Shown: positions 6,706 through 14,404, counted from the first letter of the stretch. The stretch is DNA of 21,379 nt from an uncultured Streptococcus sp. (GCF_938036805.1 NZ_CALHWC010000169.1:1-21379), one strand, 5' to 3'. Program-made: numbers and translations. Notes: generated by a model from the letters alone, not told the origin.

Positions 6706-8061
6706 ATGGAAGAACATTACTTAGAGAGTGCCGAATTTTATAACCGTAGATATTCTAGCTTTTCTGTGCGCGTGATTTTACCGACTTTCTTCTTGTTGAT
6801 TTTTGTGGTCTTATTCTCCCTCTTTGCTAAAAAAGAAATCACTATTACTTCAGGTGCTTCTATTGAACCTAGAAAGATTCTGGCTAACATCCAATCAACC
6901 AGTAACAATGCCATTGTCACTAATAACTTGAAGGAAAACAAGGTTGTTAAAAAAGGGGATCTTTTAGTTCAGTATAAGTCTGATAGTGAAAATACTCAAA
7001 AAGAAACTTTCTCCTCTCAAGTAGAAAGCTTGAAGGAGCAAAAACGTCAGTTGGAGCTGCTGCAAGAAAGTCTGAAGACGGGGACTAGCCAGTTTTCAGG
7101 AGAAGATCGCTTCGGCTATGAGCAAGCATTTAATGATTACAAGAATCAAGCTGCGAGTATCCGTAGTAATACCGAGCAGCAAAATTCGACCATTGCTTCT
7201 CAAAATTCAGCGGCCAGCAATTCACAGGCGGAGCTGGGGAATTTGATCAATGAAACCAATGCTAAATTAGCAGATTATCAGACTCTTAGAAATGCTATCC
7301 AAAATGGGACAAGTGTCCCTTCGACTAATGCCGGCTATAGTATCTATCAGGCTTATGAGACACAAGCCGCTGCTGATAGTCAAGGTCAGCTAAAGAGCCA
7401 AGTTCTGTCGCAGATTGACAACCAGATTTCGCAGTTTGAATCAGCTCTTTCGGGTTATCGGGTGCAGTATGCAGGTTCCGGTGCTCAGCAAGCCTATTCT
7501 GGAAGTTTGGATAGCCAGCTTGAGTCCTTGAAAGCTCAGCAGTTGACTAAAGTTGGTCAAGAATTGACGGCTCTGAATCAAAAGATTTTAGAAGTTGAAA
7601 ATAATCTCAAGGTGCAAGGTGGCATCACTCAAAAAGGCATGATCACAGCTACTGAAGATGGTATTCTCCATCTAAATCCTGAAACAGCGGGAGCGAATCT
7701 GGTTCCCGAAGGGAAGTTGCTCGCTCAGTTGTATCCTGTTTTGACCAAGGAAAAAAAGGTCGTTATCACAACCTATGTGACCTCGAAAGATGTATCTAGT
7801 TTGAAAAAAGGTGAGACTCTGCGTTTCACTGCAATGGATGGAAATAATAAAGAATTTGTTCTCAAATCTAAAATTTCAAACATTGACAACAATGCGACGA
7901 AAACGGAAAAAGGCAACTTCTTTAAGGTGGAAGCTGAAATAACCTTAACGGACGCTCAAGCCAAGAAGATGCGTTATGGTATTGAAGGTCGTGCAGTAGT
8001 CATCACAGGAAGCAAAACTTACTTTGACTATTACTTGGATCAATTCTTGAGAAAGGACTAA
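6706..8061 (+). CDS. comB: Competence-peptide exporter accessory protein ComB (HlyD-like)
   Basis: Membrane-fusion-type partner of ComA, needed for export of GG-leader peptides. It has 451 residues, matching the family (about 450). The N-terminus LESAEFYNRRY is typical of ComB. One membrane helix spans about residues 21-41, and the remainder faces outward. A lipoyl/biotinyl-like hammerhead (ENKVVKKGDLLVQYKSD, about 79-95) is followed by a long Gln/Ser/Ala-rich coiled coil (about 100-300) and a C-terminal beta-barrel part beginning around GMITATEDGILHLNPETA. The ribosome site is GAAAGGAGAAAGAAG. The gene is probably co-transcribed with comA (14 nt apart) and is followed by a hairpin pair and terminator at 8187-8238. 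Confidence 0.95.
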   Translation: MEEHYLESAEFYNRRYSSFSVRVILPTFFLLIFVVLFSLFAKKEITITSGASIEPRKILANIQSTSNNAIVTNNLKENKVVKKGDLLVQYKSDSENTQKETFSSQVESLKEQKRQLELLQESLKTGTSQFSGEDRFGYEQAFNDYKNQAASIRSNTEQQNSTIASQNSAASNSQAELGNLINETNAKLADYQTLRNAIQNGTSVPSTNAGYSIYQAYETQAAADSQGQLKSQVLSQIDNQISQFESALSGYRVQYAGSGAQQAYSGSLDSQLESLKAQQLTKVGQELTALNQKILEVENNLKVQGGITQKGMITATEDGILHLNPETAGANLVPEGKLLAQLYPVLTKEKKVVITTYVTSKDVSSLKKGETLRFTAMDGNNKEFVLKSKISNIDNNATKTEKGNFFKVEAEITLTDAQAKKMRYGIEGRAVVITGSKTYFDYYLDQFLRKD

Positions 8062-8186
8062 AGGAAGAATAGTCGATAAGTTTTGATTGAAGTTTTTATC
8101 TCGTAAGTATGAAAAAACCATGGTTTGTACGGACTCCTAAAAGATAGAGGAATTGTTACTCCTTTGTTGACTAAATGAGGATCCCG

Positions 8187-8238
8187 TTTTATTTGGCGAT
8201 TTATCAAATAAAAAATCGAAGCCGAAAGGCTTCTTTTT
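8187..8238 (+). terminator. Hairpin followed by terminator after comB
   Basis: The terminator proper is GAAGCC (8218-8223), a GAAA tetraloop, GGCTTC (8228-8233) and five T. Five bases before it is a separate perfect 9-bp AT-rich stem, TTTTATTTG (8187-8195) with CAAATAAAA (8205-8213). The 125 bases between the comB stop and these stems show no gene. Confidence 0.85.
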
Positions 8239-8242
8239 ATAC

Positions 8243-8304
8243 TTGTTTTTTAATGTTTTGTGTGATATTATATTTTAAGAAACAATTGTTGTGCAACAGT
8301 TGTT
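8243..8304 (+). promoter_or_regulatory. Promoter and palindromic TetR operator of the tetR-ABC operon
   Basis: -35 TTGTTT (8243-8248), 17-nt spacer, TG-extended -10 TATTAT (8266-8271), so transcription starts near 8278. Directly downstream are arms AACAATTGTTG (8281-8291) and CAACAGTTGTT (8294-8304), pairing at 10 of 11 positions around TG. Size, symmetry and position (roadblock at +4) fit an autoregulatory TetR-family operator. Ribosome site AAAGGAG and ATG at 8321 follow. Confidence 0.8.
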
Positions 8305-8320
8305 CTCAAAAGGAGTTTCT

Positions 8321-8902
8321 ATGCCACCTAAAAATAAATTTACTCGTGATGAGATTATTCAAGCAGCTCTAGGGATTGTCAGAGAAGCCGGCTTAGCTGG
8401 TTTGACCGCTCGTTCTCTGGCTGAACGTTTACAGTCTAGTCCCAAGGTTATTTTCGGTCAGTTTGAAAATATGGAGGATTTAAGTCATTCGGTTGTTCGG
8501 GCAGCTGAGTTTGTCCTAGTCCAATATATTCGTTCGGCTTTGGAGCGGGCCAAGCCTTTCAGAGCAGTTGGTATGGCTTATATCCTTTTTGCTAGTCAGG
8601 AGCCTCAGCTTTTTAAAATTCTCTATCTAAATCCTCACAAGCACCCCATTGAGTCTTTCAAGGACTTTTTACCTCAGAAAGACCATAGTTATCAGCAGAT
8701 ATTAGAGTCGATTGTGGAGGATTATCCCATGCACATAGAAAGTGCAGAGTTCGTGTATCAGCATTTGTTTATCTATTCTCATGGCTTGGCTAGCATGATA
8801 GCATCGGGTATTTATTCTTTTAGTCAGGAGGAAGTGACAGAACGTTTGACGCAAGTATTTGCTGCCCTCCTAAAGGAAATGAAAGGAAACAAGAATGATT
8901 AG
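8321..8902 (+). CDS. TetR/AcrR family transcriptional regulator
   Basis: Ligand-responsive repressor, 193 residues. I take the ATG at 8321 because AAAGGAG is placed for it; the longer GTG start at 8291 lies inside the operator. The N-terminal three-helix DNA-binding domain runs about residues 7-58 (FTRDEIIQAALGIVREAG, then LTARSLAERLQSSPKVIFGQF). The rest is a helical ligand/dimer domain without a recognisable subfamily. It overlaps the ABC ATPase gene by 8 nt, so the three genes are one operon and the regulator almost surely controls its own promoter through the palindrome at 8281-8304. The ligand is unknown. Because the operon lies beside a bacteriocin-like locus, a role in peptide or drug resistance is possible but only inferred. 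Confidence 0.9.
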   Translation: MPPKNKFTRDEIIQAALGIVREAGLAGLTARSLAERLQSSPKVIFGQFENMEDLSHSVVRAAEFVLVQYIRSALERAKPFRAVGMAYILFASQEPQLFKILYLNPHKHPIESFKDFLPQKDHSYQQILESIVEDYPMHIESAEFVYQHLFIYSHGLASMIASGIYSFSQEEVTERLTQVFAALLKEMKGNKND

Positions 8903-9575
8903 ATTAAAGGAAATTTGCAAGTCCTACAACGGAAGAGAAGTCTTGAGAGGCATCAACTTGGAGATTGCTGACCGAGATTACTTGGTCATTTTAGGTGCTT
9001 CTGGCTCTGGGAAGTCAACCTTGCTCAATGTTCTATCAGGTCTAGAAAAACCAGACAGTGGTCATGTGTACTACGGCGAGGAAGATCTATCCCAGCTGAC
9101 AGAAGCTCAATTGACGGCTTTTCGTCGAGCGCAGACTGCCTTTATTTTTCAGCAGTATTTCTTACTTCCAAATCTCACAGTGGAGCAAAATGTCAAAATG
9201 GGTGCCAACTTAGCAGGTAATCAAGATTATGTCCAAATTTTGGAGGCTTTAGGTTTAGGTGATAAACTCCAACATTATCCAAGTCAGCTTTCAGGAGGTG
9301 AGCAACAGCGAGTTGCTATTGCACGAGCCCTAGCCAAAAGACCTCGTGTCCTCTTTTTGGATGAGCCGACTGGAGCTTTGGACGAGGAAACAGGTCGTCA
9401 GATTCTAGCCTATATTTCAAGTCTTCAAGAAGAGCTAGGCTTTACGCTGGTCATGGTAACCCACAATACAAATATTGCTCAGATGGCCAAGACTGTTGTC
9501 CATATCAATAGCGGCCAGATCCAAAGCATAGAGACAAATAGCCAGCCCAAAACGGCCTATGAGATTGGATGGTAA
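8895..9575 (+). CDS. ABC transporter ATP-binding protein (LolD/MacB/SalX type)
   Basis: Cytoplasmic ATPase subunit, 226 residues. Walker A GASGSGKST at 34-42, Q-loop in FIFQQYFLLPNLTVEQNV (about 83-100), signature LSGGEQQR at 132-139, Walker B VLFLDE at 152-157 with the following PTGALD typical of the LolD/FtsE/MacB class, and switch His in MVTHNT. This class pairs with FtsX-like permeases and often removes antimicrobial peptides or drives mechanotransmission, not classical import. The start overlaps the tetR stop (ATG at 8895, tetR ends at 8902), and the permease starts 3 nt after its stop, which shows tight translational coupling. Confidence 0.93.
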   Translation: MIRLKEICKSYNGREVLRGINLEIADRDYLVILGASGSGKSTLLNVLSGLEKPDSGHVYYGEEDLSQLTEAQLTAFRRAQTAFIFQQYFLLPNLTVEQNVKMGANLAGNQDYVQILEALGLGDKLQHYPSQLSGGEQQRVAIARALAKRPRVLFLDEPTGALDEETGRQILAYISSLQEELGFTLVMVTHNTNIAQMAKTVVHINSGQIQSIETNSQPKTAYEIGW

Positions 9576-9578
9576 GCT

Positions 9579-10730
9579 ATGTTTTCAATAAAAGATTTGT
9601 ATAGACTAGTCGTTGTATCAGTTATTAGCTTTTGTGCGGTGTTTGTGAGCAATCTATTTTTAAATTTTTATCTGGATATCAGTTTACTAGATCAAACAAA
9701 TTGGTTGCCTGAGATTCAAGCTGCTTATGATGCTCAAGTTGCTATCTCTTGGTTAATTGCATCAGTTAGCGGAGCTGTTTTATCCCTGACATCGATGCTC
9801 CTCCTCTTCTTTTACATTCGGCAATTTATTGACCAGCATAAGCCAGAATTAGGAATTTTAAAGGCTATGGGCTATAAAAACTGGGAAATTAGCCGAAAGT
9901 TTTGGATTTTTAGTCTTCCAGTTGGTTTGGGAACAGGCGTTGGCTATTTATCTTCTTTTGCTATGATGCCGCATTTTTATCAGTTACGTAATCAAAGCGG
10001 GGTTTTGTCTGAAATCACCATTATGCAACATTGGTCCCTATTCTTGTTTCTCGTTGTCTTACCGACTCTAGCCTTTACTGCTTTAGCCGTTCTCTGCGCT
10101 AGTTATTATCTACGTTTGCCTGCTCTAGACTTGCTCAAGCGGGTCAGCTCTAGTCAAAAGTCACCAAAAAGGAAAGCAACAAAGAAAATAAGGAAAGACC
10201 GTCCTTTTTTAAAAGATTTTTCTGCCAGCCTGCTCTGGTCTCGAAAATTATTAATTTTCTTCGTCATTTTTGGATCTATGTGCTTTTCAGCTATGATTCA
10301 ACTATCATATGGCATGAAGGAATTGACAGATGAAATCATTCAGATGATGATGATGTCAATCGGTACTGTCCTGTCAGTAGCAATCCTCTATCTGTCGCTG
10401 GGAGTTCTCCTGCAGGAAAATCAGGAAACACTGGCTATTATGAAGGTTTTTGGTTATAGCAAAAATGAGTGCCGTAAGAGTTTATTTGCTCCCTACCGCT
10501 TTCTTGCCTTTTTGGGCTTTGTCTTAGGAACGGGCTATCAGTATGGGATTATGCAGCTTTTACTTAGATTGATGGAAAAATCAATAGCTCAGAAAGTTGA
10601 GTATGATTTTGATTTTGGAGTATGCCTGATAACTTTGTTGATCTTTACCTTAGTCTATGAAAGTTTCATCTATGTATCCAGTAGGAAGATAGATCAACTG
10701 ACCATCAAGCAGGTGATGCTGGGAGAATAA
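9579..10730 (+). CDS. FtsX-like ABC transporter permease
   Basis: Membrane subunit partnered with the preceding ATPase, 383 residues. Eight hydrophobic segments can be placed at about 8-31, 55-80, 107-130, 152-178, 224-245, 256-278, 308-329 and 346-366. The protein is an internal duplication: the cytoplasmic motif LGILKAMGYKNWEIS (91-105) recurs as LAIMKVFGYSKNECRK (285-300), each after a helix pair, as in FtsX-domain permeases. Between the halves is a basic linker (about 190-210). No large extracellular domain is present, unlike MacB or BceB-type permeases. The transported compound is not evident. The gene ends 3 nt before a structured repeat that supplies its only visible terminator-like stem. 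Confidence 0.88.
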   Translation: MFSIKDLYRLVVVSVISFCAVFVSNLFLNFYLDISLLDQTNWLPEIQAAYDAQVAISWLIASVSGAVLSLTSMLLLFFYIRQFIDQHKPELGILKAMGYKNWEISRKFWIFSLPVGLGTGVGYLSSFAMMPHFYQLRNQSGVLSEITIMQHWSLFLFLVVLPTLAFTALAVLCASYYLRLPALDLLKRVSSSQKSPKRKATKKIRKDRPFLKDFSASLLWSRKLLIFFVIFGSMCFSAMIQLSYGMKELTDEIIQMMMMSIGTVLSVAILYLSLGVLLQENQETLAIMKVFGYSKNECRKSLFAPYRFLAFLGFVLGTGYQYGIMQLLLRLMEKSIAQKVEYDFDFGVCLITLLIFTLVYESFIYVSSRKIDQLTIKQVMLGE

Positions 10731-10733
10731 AAA

Positions 10734-10911
10734 AGGCTGGGACAAAAGTCCTAGCCTCTTAATTGTCTTTGGATTGTCGAGCAAGACGCAGTGGTTGAGT
10801 GGGCTCTATTACGCTGATTCCATCAGCTTTTACAGCCCTACTCAACTGTGCGGAGGTGGGACGACGAAATCGAATTCTAACGAATTACCTATTTCTGTCC
10901 CACTCTCTTTT
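10734..10911 (+). repeat. 178-bp structured GGGACA repeat, copy 1
   Basis: An intergenic element present again at 14057-14234 with 171 of 178 identical bases and no gaps. It folds into three stems: an end stem AGGCTGGGAC/GTCCTAGCCT with AAAA loop (10734-10757), a long middle stem from CGCAGTGGTTGAGT to ACTCAACTGTGCG, and a 3' stem GTGGGAC to GTCCCAC with internal GAATT pairing. The ends carry GGGACA and TGTCCC as terminal inverted repeats. It has the look of a miniature, transposase-less mobile element common in streptococci. I cannot assign it with certainty to BOX, RUP or SPRITE. It lies between converging permease and Nudix genes and may end both transcripts. Confidence 0.85.
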
Positions 10912-11369
10912 TTACTAACGATATGCTGGATACCTGTCTGGAGGTGCTTGAGGATGTGCGTGATTTCCTTTGGAAAAACTTTGTAGTTTTCCAAGTCTGT
11001 CAGGGGAATCCAGCAGACTTTTTCTTGGTTATGTTGGTAGTAAAACTGCTTGCCGTGAGGCTTCATCAGATAATAGAAGCAAATCTCATGACAGTCTAGT
11101 CCTTTGAGGATGCCGGTTGAGTTGGAAAATAAATTTTCATGAACAAAAGCCAGCTTTTCAATCTCATACTTTTGTTCTGTTTCTTCGAAAACTTCTCGCT
11201 GGACAGCTTCTTTGGAGGTCTCTCCAAATCTGACCGCCCCTCCCACTGAATAGAAATAGTCTTCGCTAGGAGAAGACATGACACAGAGGGCTTCCTCCTC
11301 AATGATGAGTGCAGCAGCCCGATAGCGAAAGCGCTCCTGCCCTTGGGTATAAGAAATATCCTTTGCCAT
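10842..11369 (-). CDS. Nudix hydrolase with repeat-derived C-terminus
   Basis: Hydrolase of nucleoside-diphosphate-linked compounds, 175 residues. The Nudix box is GGAVRFGETSKEAVQREVFEETEQ (written here in two parts: GGAVRFGETSKE, then AVQREVFEETEQ), with all catalytic Glu present but Gln where the family usually has Gly after the last Glu-x. The substrate cannot be named. The start is fixed by AAGGAGG, 5 nt before the ATG, and a good promoter lies upstream. The last ~22 residues (from about ESGTEIGNSLEF to VPPPHS) and the stop codon are encoded inside the 178-bp repeat, so the original C-terminus was probably replaced or extended when the element inserted. The Nudix fold itself appears complete before that point. 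Confidence 0.88.
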   Translation of the reverse strand: MAKDISYTQGQERFRYRAAALIIEEEALCVMSSPSEDYFYSVGGAVRFGETSKEAVQREVFEETEQKYEIEKLAFVHENLFSNSTGILKGLDCHEICFYYLMKPHGKQFYYQHNQEKVCWIPLTDLENYKVFPKEITHILKHLQTGIQHIVSKKESGTEIGNSLEFDFVVPPPHS

Positions 11370-11390
11370 AGTGTCCTCCTTGCGTTTTTT

Positions 11391-11419
11391 AGTTTACTTG
11401 ATTTAGAGCTTTCTGTCAA
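11391..11419 (-). promoter_or_regulatory. Sigma-A promoter of the Nudix gene
   Basis: On the minus strand: TTGACA (11419-11414), a 17-nt spacer and TAAACT (11396-11391), ending 21 nt before the ATG. It is back to back with the truA promoter. Confidence 0.8.
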
Positions 11420-11455
11420 CACTTTCTGTACCCGGACAGTTGTATTCTTTCTCTC

Positions 11456-11484
11456 TTGCGACAGGCTTTTTTTCCTGTTAAAAT
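11456..11484 (+). promoter_or_regulatory. Promoter of the truA operon, predicted leaderless
   Basis: -35 TTGCGA (11456-11461), 17-nt spacer, -10 TAAAAT (11479-11484), then only 6 nt to the truA ATG. The first transcribed base would be the A of the start codon. No Shine-Dalgarno precedes the ATG. The spacer contains ACAGG (11461-11465) and CCTGT (11474-11478) as a small inverted repeat. Confidence 0.65.
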
Positions 11485-11490
11485 AATGGC

Positions 11491-12240
11491 ATGACTCGTT
11501 ATAAAGCCCTTATTTCCTACGACGGACATGACTTTGCTGGCTTTCAGCGCCAGCCTCATGCTCGGAGCGTTCAGGAAGAAATCGAAAAAACTTTAACTCG
11601 TATCAACAAAGGTCAGCCCATTGTCATCCATGGAGCTGGTCGGACCGACAGTGGTGTCCATGCGCTTGGGCAGGTCATTCACTTTGACCTCCCGTCAGCT
11701 AGGGATGAAGAAAAGCTACGTTTTGCCTTGGATACCCAGACGCCAGAAGATATTGATGTCATTTCTGTGGAGGAAGTAACGGAGGATTTTCATGCCCGTT
11801 ACAAGCCGCACAGCAAGACCTATGAGTTTCTGGTGGATATTGGTCGTCCAAAAAATCCGATGATGCGCCACTATGCGACCCACTATCCCTATCCTTTGGA
11901 GATTCCTCTGATGGAGCAGGCCATTAAAGCCTTGGAGGGAACGCATGATTTTACAGGTTTTACAGCCTCGGGTACCAGTGTGGAAAATAAGGTTCGTACG
12001 ATTACAAAGGCCAGTCTGACCTTTGATGCGCAACGTAATTTTCTAGTCTTTACTTTTTCTGGCAATGGCTTTCTCTATAAACAAATCCGCAACATGGTGG
12101 GAACCCTGCTCAAGATTGGAAATAAGAGGATGCCAGTCAACCAAATCGAACGGATTTTAGAAGAAAAGGATCGGCAACTAGCTGGGCCAACCGCAGCGCC
12201 TAACGGTCTTTATCTAAAGGAGATTATCTATGAAGAATAA
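11491..12240 (+). CDS. truA: tRNA pseudouridine synthase A
   Basis: Converts uridines 38-40 of the tRNA anticodon arm to pseudouridine. It has 249 residues, the usual length. The catalytic Asp53 lies in GAGRTDSGVHALGQ. Further family blocks are QRQPHARSVQEEIE near the start, HARY at about 96-99, FTGFTASG, and the C-terminal GNGFLYKQIRNMVGTLL. The start is the ATG at 11491: no ribosome site precedes it and the promoter suggests a leaderless mRNA. It overlaps the next gene by 11 nt, beginning a four-gene operon. Confidence 0.96.
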   Translation: MTRYKALISYDGHDFAGFQRQPHARSVQEEIEKTLTRINKGQPIVIHGAGRTDSGVHALGQVIHFDLPSARDEEKLRFALDTQTPEDIDVISVEEVTEDFHARYKPHSKTYEFLVDIGRPKNPMMRHYATHYPYPLEIPLMEQAIKALEGTHDFTGFTASGTSVENKVRTITKASLTFDAQRNFLVFTFSGNGFLYKQIRNMVGTLLKIGNKRMPVNQIERILEEKDRQLAGPTAAPNGLYLKEIIYEE

Positions 12241-12991
12241 GTTGATTTTAGCCCTTTCTGGCAATGACATTTTTAGTGGTGGTGGTCTTCATGCGGATCT
12301 AGCTACTTATACAGTCCATGGCCTGCATGGTTTCGTAGCGGTGACTTGCTTAACCGCTATGACAGACAAGGGATTTGAAGTCCTTCCGACCGACGAGCAG
12401 GTCTTCTCGCAGCAACTCTCTTCGCTCAAAGATGTGCCTTTTTCGGCTATCAAGTTGGGCTTATTGCCAACGGTTGCCATTGCAGATCAGGCTCTGGACT
12501 TCATCAAAAAGCAAGCGGGTATACCGGTCGTGCTAGACCCTGTCTTAGTCTGTAAGGAAACCCACGATGTGGAAGTTTCGGCCCTCCGAGATGAATTGAT
12601 CAAATTTTTCCCTTATACGACCATTATCACGCCCAATCTACCAGAAGCAGAGATCCTGATCCAGTCGGATATTAAGACTTTGGATGACCTCAAGGCTGCG
12701 GCTGTGGCTCTCCATGAACTGGGAGCTCAAAATGTCGTGATCAAGGGAGGAAATCGTTTTAGCCAAGATCAGGCTATAGATTTATTTTACGATGGCAAAG
12801 ACTTTCAGCTACTAGAAAGCCCTGTTTTGCCAAATAATAATACAGGAGCAGGTTGTACCTTCGCTTCGAGCATAGCTAGTCAGCTTTTGGCAGGTCAATC
12901 CCCTCTTGAAGCCGTCAACTATTCAAAAGATTTTGTTTACCGCGCTATCCAGCGCTCAGATCAGTATGGAGTTATTCAATATGAAAAATAA
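12230..12991 (+). CDS. pdxK: Pyridoxine kinase / hydroxymethylpyrimidine kinase family protein
   Basis: Ribokinase-fold kinase of the PdxK/ThiD family, 253 residues, phosphorylating vitamin B6 vitamers or the thiamine precursor HMP. Visible features are the N-terminal substrate loop SGNDIFSGGGLHADLAT, VLDPVLVCKE, TPNLPEAEIL, VVIKGGNR and the C-terminal anion-hole block NNNTGAGCTFASSIAS, where GAGC holds the catalytic region. ThiD proteins usually carry an M-Q pair that is not seen here. Ribosome site AAAGGAG lies inside the truA end. It overlaps both truA (11 nt) and the next gene (11 nt). The adjacent ECF substrate-binding protein suggests a salvage pair that imports and traps a vitamin. I favour B6 over HMP, with moderate certainty. 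Confidence 0.85.
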   Translation: MKNKLILALSGNDIFSGGGLHADLATYTVHGLHGFVAVTCLTAMTDKGFEVLPTDEQVFSQQLSSLKDVPFSAIKLGLLPTVAIADQALDFIKKQAGIPVVLDPVLVCKETHDVEVSALRDELIKFFPYTTIITPNLPEAEILIQSDIKTLDDLKAAAVALHELGAQNVVIKGGNRFSQDQAIDLFYDGKDFQLLESPVLPNNNTGAGCTFASSIASQLLAGQSPLEAVNYSKDFVYRAIQRSDQYGVIQYEK

Positions 12992-13463
12992 TCAGACAAG
13001 AAAAATCGCTTTGCTAGCTGTCATTACAGCCCTATCTATTGTTTTGGGGAACTTTTTCAAAATCCCTACGCCAACTGGCTTTCTGACCTTGCTAGATGCT
13101 GGGATTTACTTTACCGCATTTTATTTTGGTCGTAAGGAAGGAGCTTTGGTTGGTGGTCTGTCCGGTCTCTTGATTGACCTAGTGGCGGGCTATCCTCAGT
13201 GGATGCTCTTTAGCCTCATCTGCCATGGCCTTCAAGGCTACTTTGCTGGTTTCACTGGCAAGCAGCGTTATATTGGTTTGTTCCTGGCAGGAGTTGCTAT
13301 GGTCGGCGGCTATGCTCTCTTTGGTAGCATCTTGAGTGGGCCTGGTTCAGCTATCGCAGCGATTTGGGGCAATGTCATGCAAAATATTTTTGGTTTGGTG
13401 GTCGGCTATTCCCTTTACAGAGCCTTTCCCCTTGTCTTGAAAAGAGCCCTTCAGCCAGAGTAA
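12981..13463 (+). CDS. ECF transporter S component (predicted pyridoxine/HMP uptake)
   Basis: Membrane substrate-binding protein of an energy-coupling-factor vitamin importer, 160 residues from the ATG at 12981. A GGAG at 12968 sits 9 nt upstream, and the longer frames reach far into the kinase gene. It is almost entirely hydrophobic, with five to six helices. The first helix has the A13-xxx-A17 motif through which S components contact EcfT. LLDAGIYFTAFYFGRKEGAL and GYPQWMLFSLICHGLQG are typical of the PdxU/ThiW-like branch. The shared EcfA/EcfT module is not in this window, which is normal for group II systems. The substrate is inferred from the overlapping kinase. Confidence 0.85.
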   Translation: MKNNQTRKIALLAVITALSIVLGNFFKIPTPTGFLTLLDAGIYFTAFYFGRKEGALVGGLSGLLIDLVAGYPQWMLFSLICHGLQGYFAGFTGKQRYIGLFLAGVAMVGGYALFGSILSGPGSAIAAIWGNVMQNIFGLVVGYSLYRAFPLVLKRALQPE

Positions 13464-13475
13464 GTGAGGTAAGAG

Positions 13476-14039
13476 ATGGATTTAGAGAAGCTTGAAAAGG
13501 AGACCAGCCAGATCGCTACAAATGTCTTGGACAAAGCGGGTTTGGTTAAGGGAAATATTTTTGTCCTAGGTCTATCTTCTAGTGAAGTCATGGGGGGACA
13601 CATTGGCCAGCATTCCAGCAGGGTAGTCGGTCAGGTCATTGTCAAGACCTTGTTAGATATTCTGCAAGCTCGGGGGATTTACTTGGCCGTTCAAGGCTGT
13701 GAGCACCTCAACCGTGCCTTGGTCGTGGAGCGAGAATTGGCAGAAAAGAAAGACCTAGAAATTGTCAATGTCCTGCCCAGCCTCCATGCAGGCGGAAGTG
13801 GCCAGTTAGCAGCTTTTGACTATATGGAAGATCCTGTGGAGGTTGAGTTCATCACAGCCCATGCTGGCTTGGATGTGGGAGATACATCAATCGGAATGCA
13901 TGTCAAGCATGTTCAGGTTCCGATTCGCCCTCAGCTGCGCAGTTTGGGTCAGGCTCATGTTACCGCCCTTGCCAGTCGTCCCAAGTTGATTGGCGGAGCT
14001 AGAGCGTCTTATATTGAGGATAGAATTCGAAAATCCTAG
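13476..14039 (+). CDS. UPF0340 / TIGR01440 family protein (YwlG-like)
   Basis: Conserved Firmicutes protein of unknown function, 187 residues, the normal size. Recognisable blocks are FVLGLSSSEVMGGHIGQHSS, QGCEHLNRALVVER, LHAGGSGQLAAFDYMEDP, AHAGLDVGDTSIGMHVKHV and LIGGARASYI near the end. The His/Cys/Gly-rich conserved blocks suggest an enzyme, but no activity is established to my knowledge. It starts 12 nt after the S-component gene with GAGGTAAGAG as ribosome site and is the last gene of the truA operon, ending 17 nt before the second copy of the 178-bp repeat. Confidence 0.9.
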   Translation: MDLEKLEKETSQIATNVLDKAGLVKGNIFVLGLSSSEVMGGHIGQHSSRVVGQVIVKTLLDILQARGIYLAVQGCEHLNRALVVERELAEKKDLEIVNVLPSLHAGGSGQLAAFDYMEDPVEVEFITAHAGLDVGDTSIGMHVKHVQVPIRPQLRSLGQAHVTALASRPKLIGGARASYIEDRIRKS

Positions 14040-14056
14040 TAGAAATAGGAGAAGGG

Positions 14057-14234
14057 AGGCTGGGACAAAAGTCCTAGCCTCTCAATTGTCTTTGGATTGT
14101 CGAGCAAGACGCAGTGGTTGAGTGGACTCTACTACGCTGATTTCATCAGTTTTTACAGCCCTACTCAACTGTGCGGAGGTGGGACGACGAAATCGAATTT
14201 TAACGAATTACCGATTTCTGTCCCACTCTCTTTT
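14057..14234 (+). repeat. 178-bp structured GGGACA repeat, copy 2
   Basis: Same element and orientation as 10734-10911 with seven substitutions. Several changes keep pairing through G-U or lie in loops. It follows the UPF0340 gene and probably ends that operon. The next 170 bases (14235-14404) show no gene or structure that I recognise, up to the tig promoter. Confidence 0.85.
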
Positions 14235-14404
14235 CCCAAATGGTAGACCTTGCCTGTCGATTCTTGTGCTGGCGAAGAAAGTAAATTGACAGTTATAGGA
14301 AAATATTGTCTGCTAAGAGTTGGGCAAATGGTCAAAAAAGAGCAAAAAGTGGCTTGGATTTCAGCGTATGAAAGGGGAAAAGGGCGAAAAATAAAAGGTG
14401 CCGC

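Noticed and set aside
8175..8372. 65-codon frame upstream of tetR
   Set aside because: It runs through the comB terminator, the tetR promoter and the operator, and has no coding character.
10774..10986. 70-codon open frame on the plus strand
   Set aside because: It lies mostly within the 178-bp repeat and the antisense of the Nudix gene, with no ribosome site. It is an artefact of the repeat.
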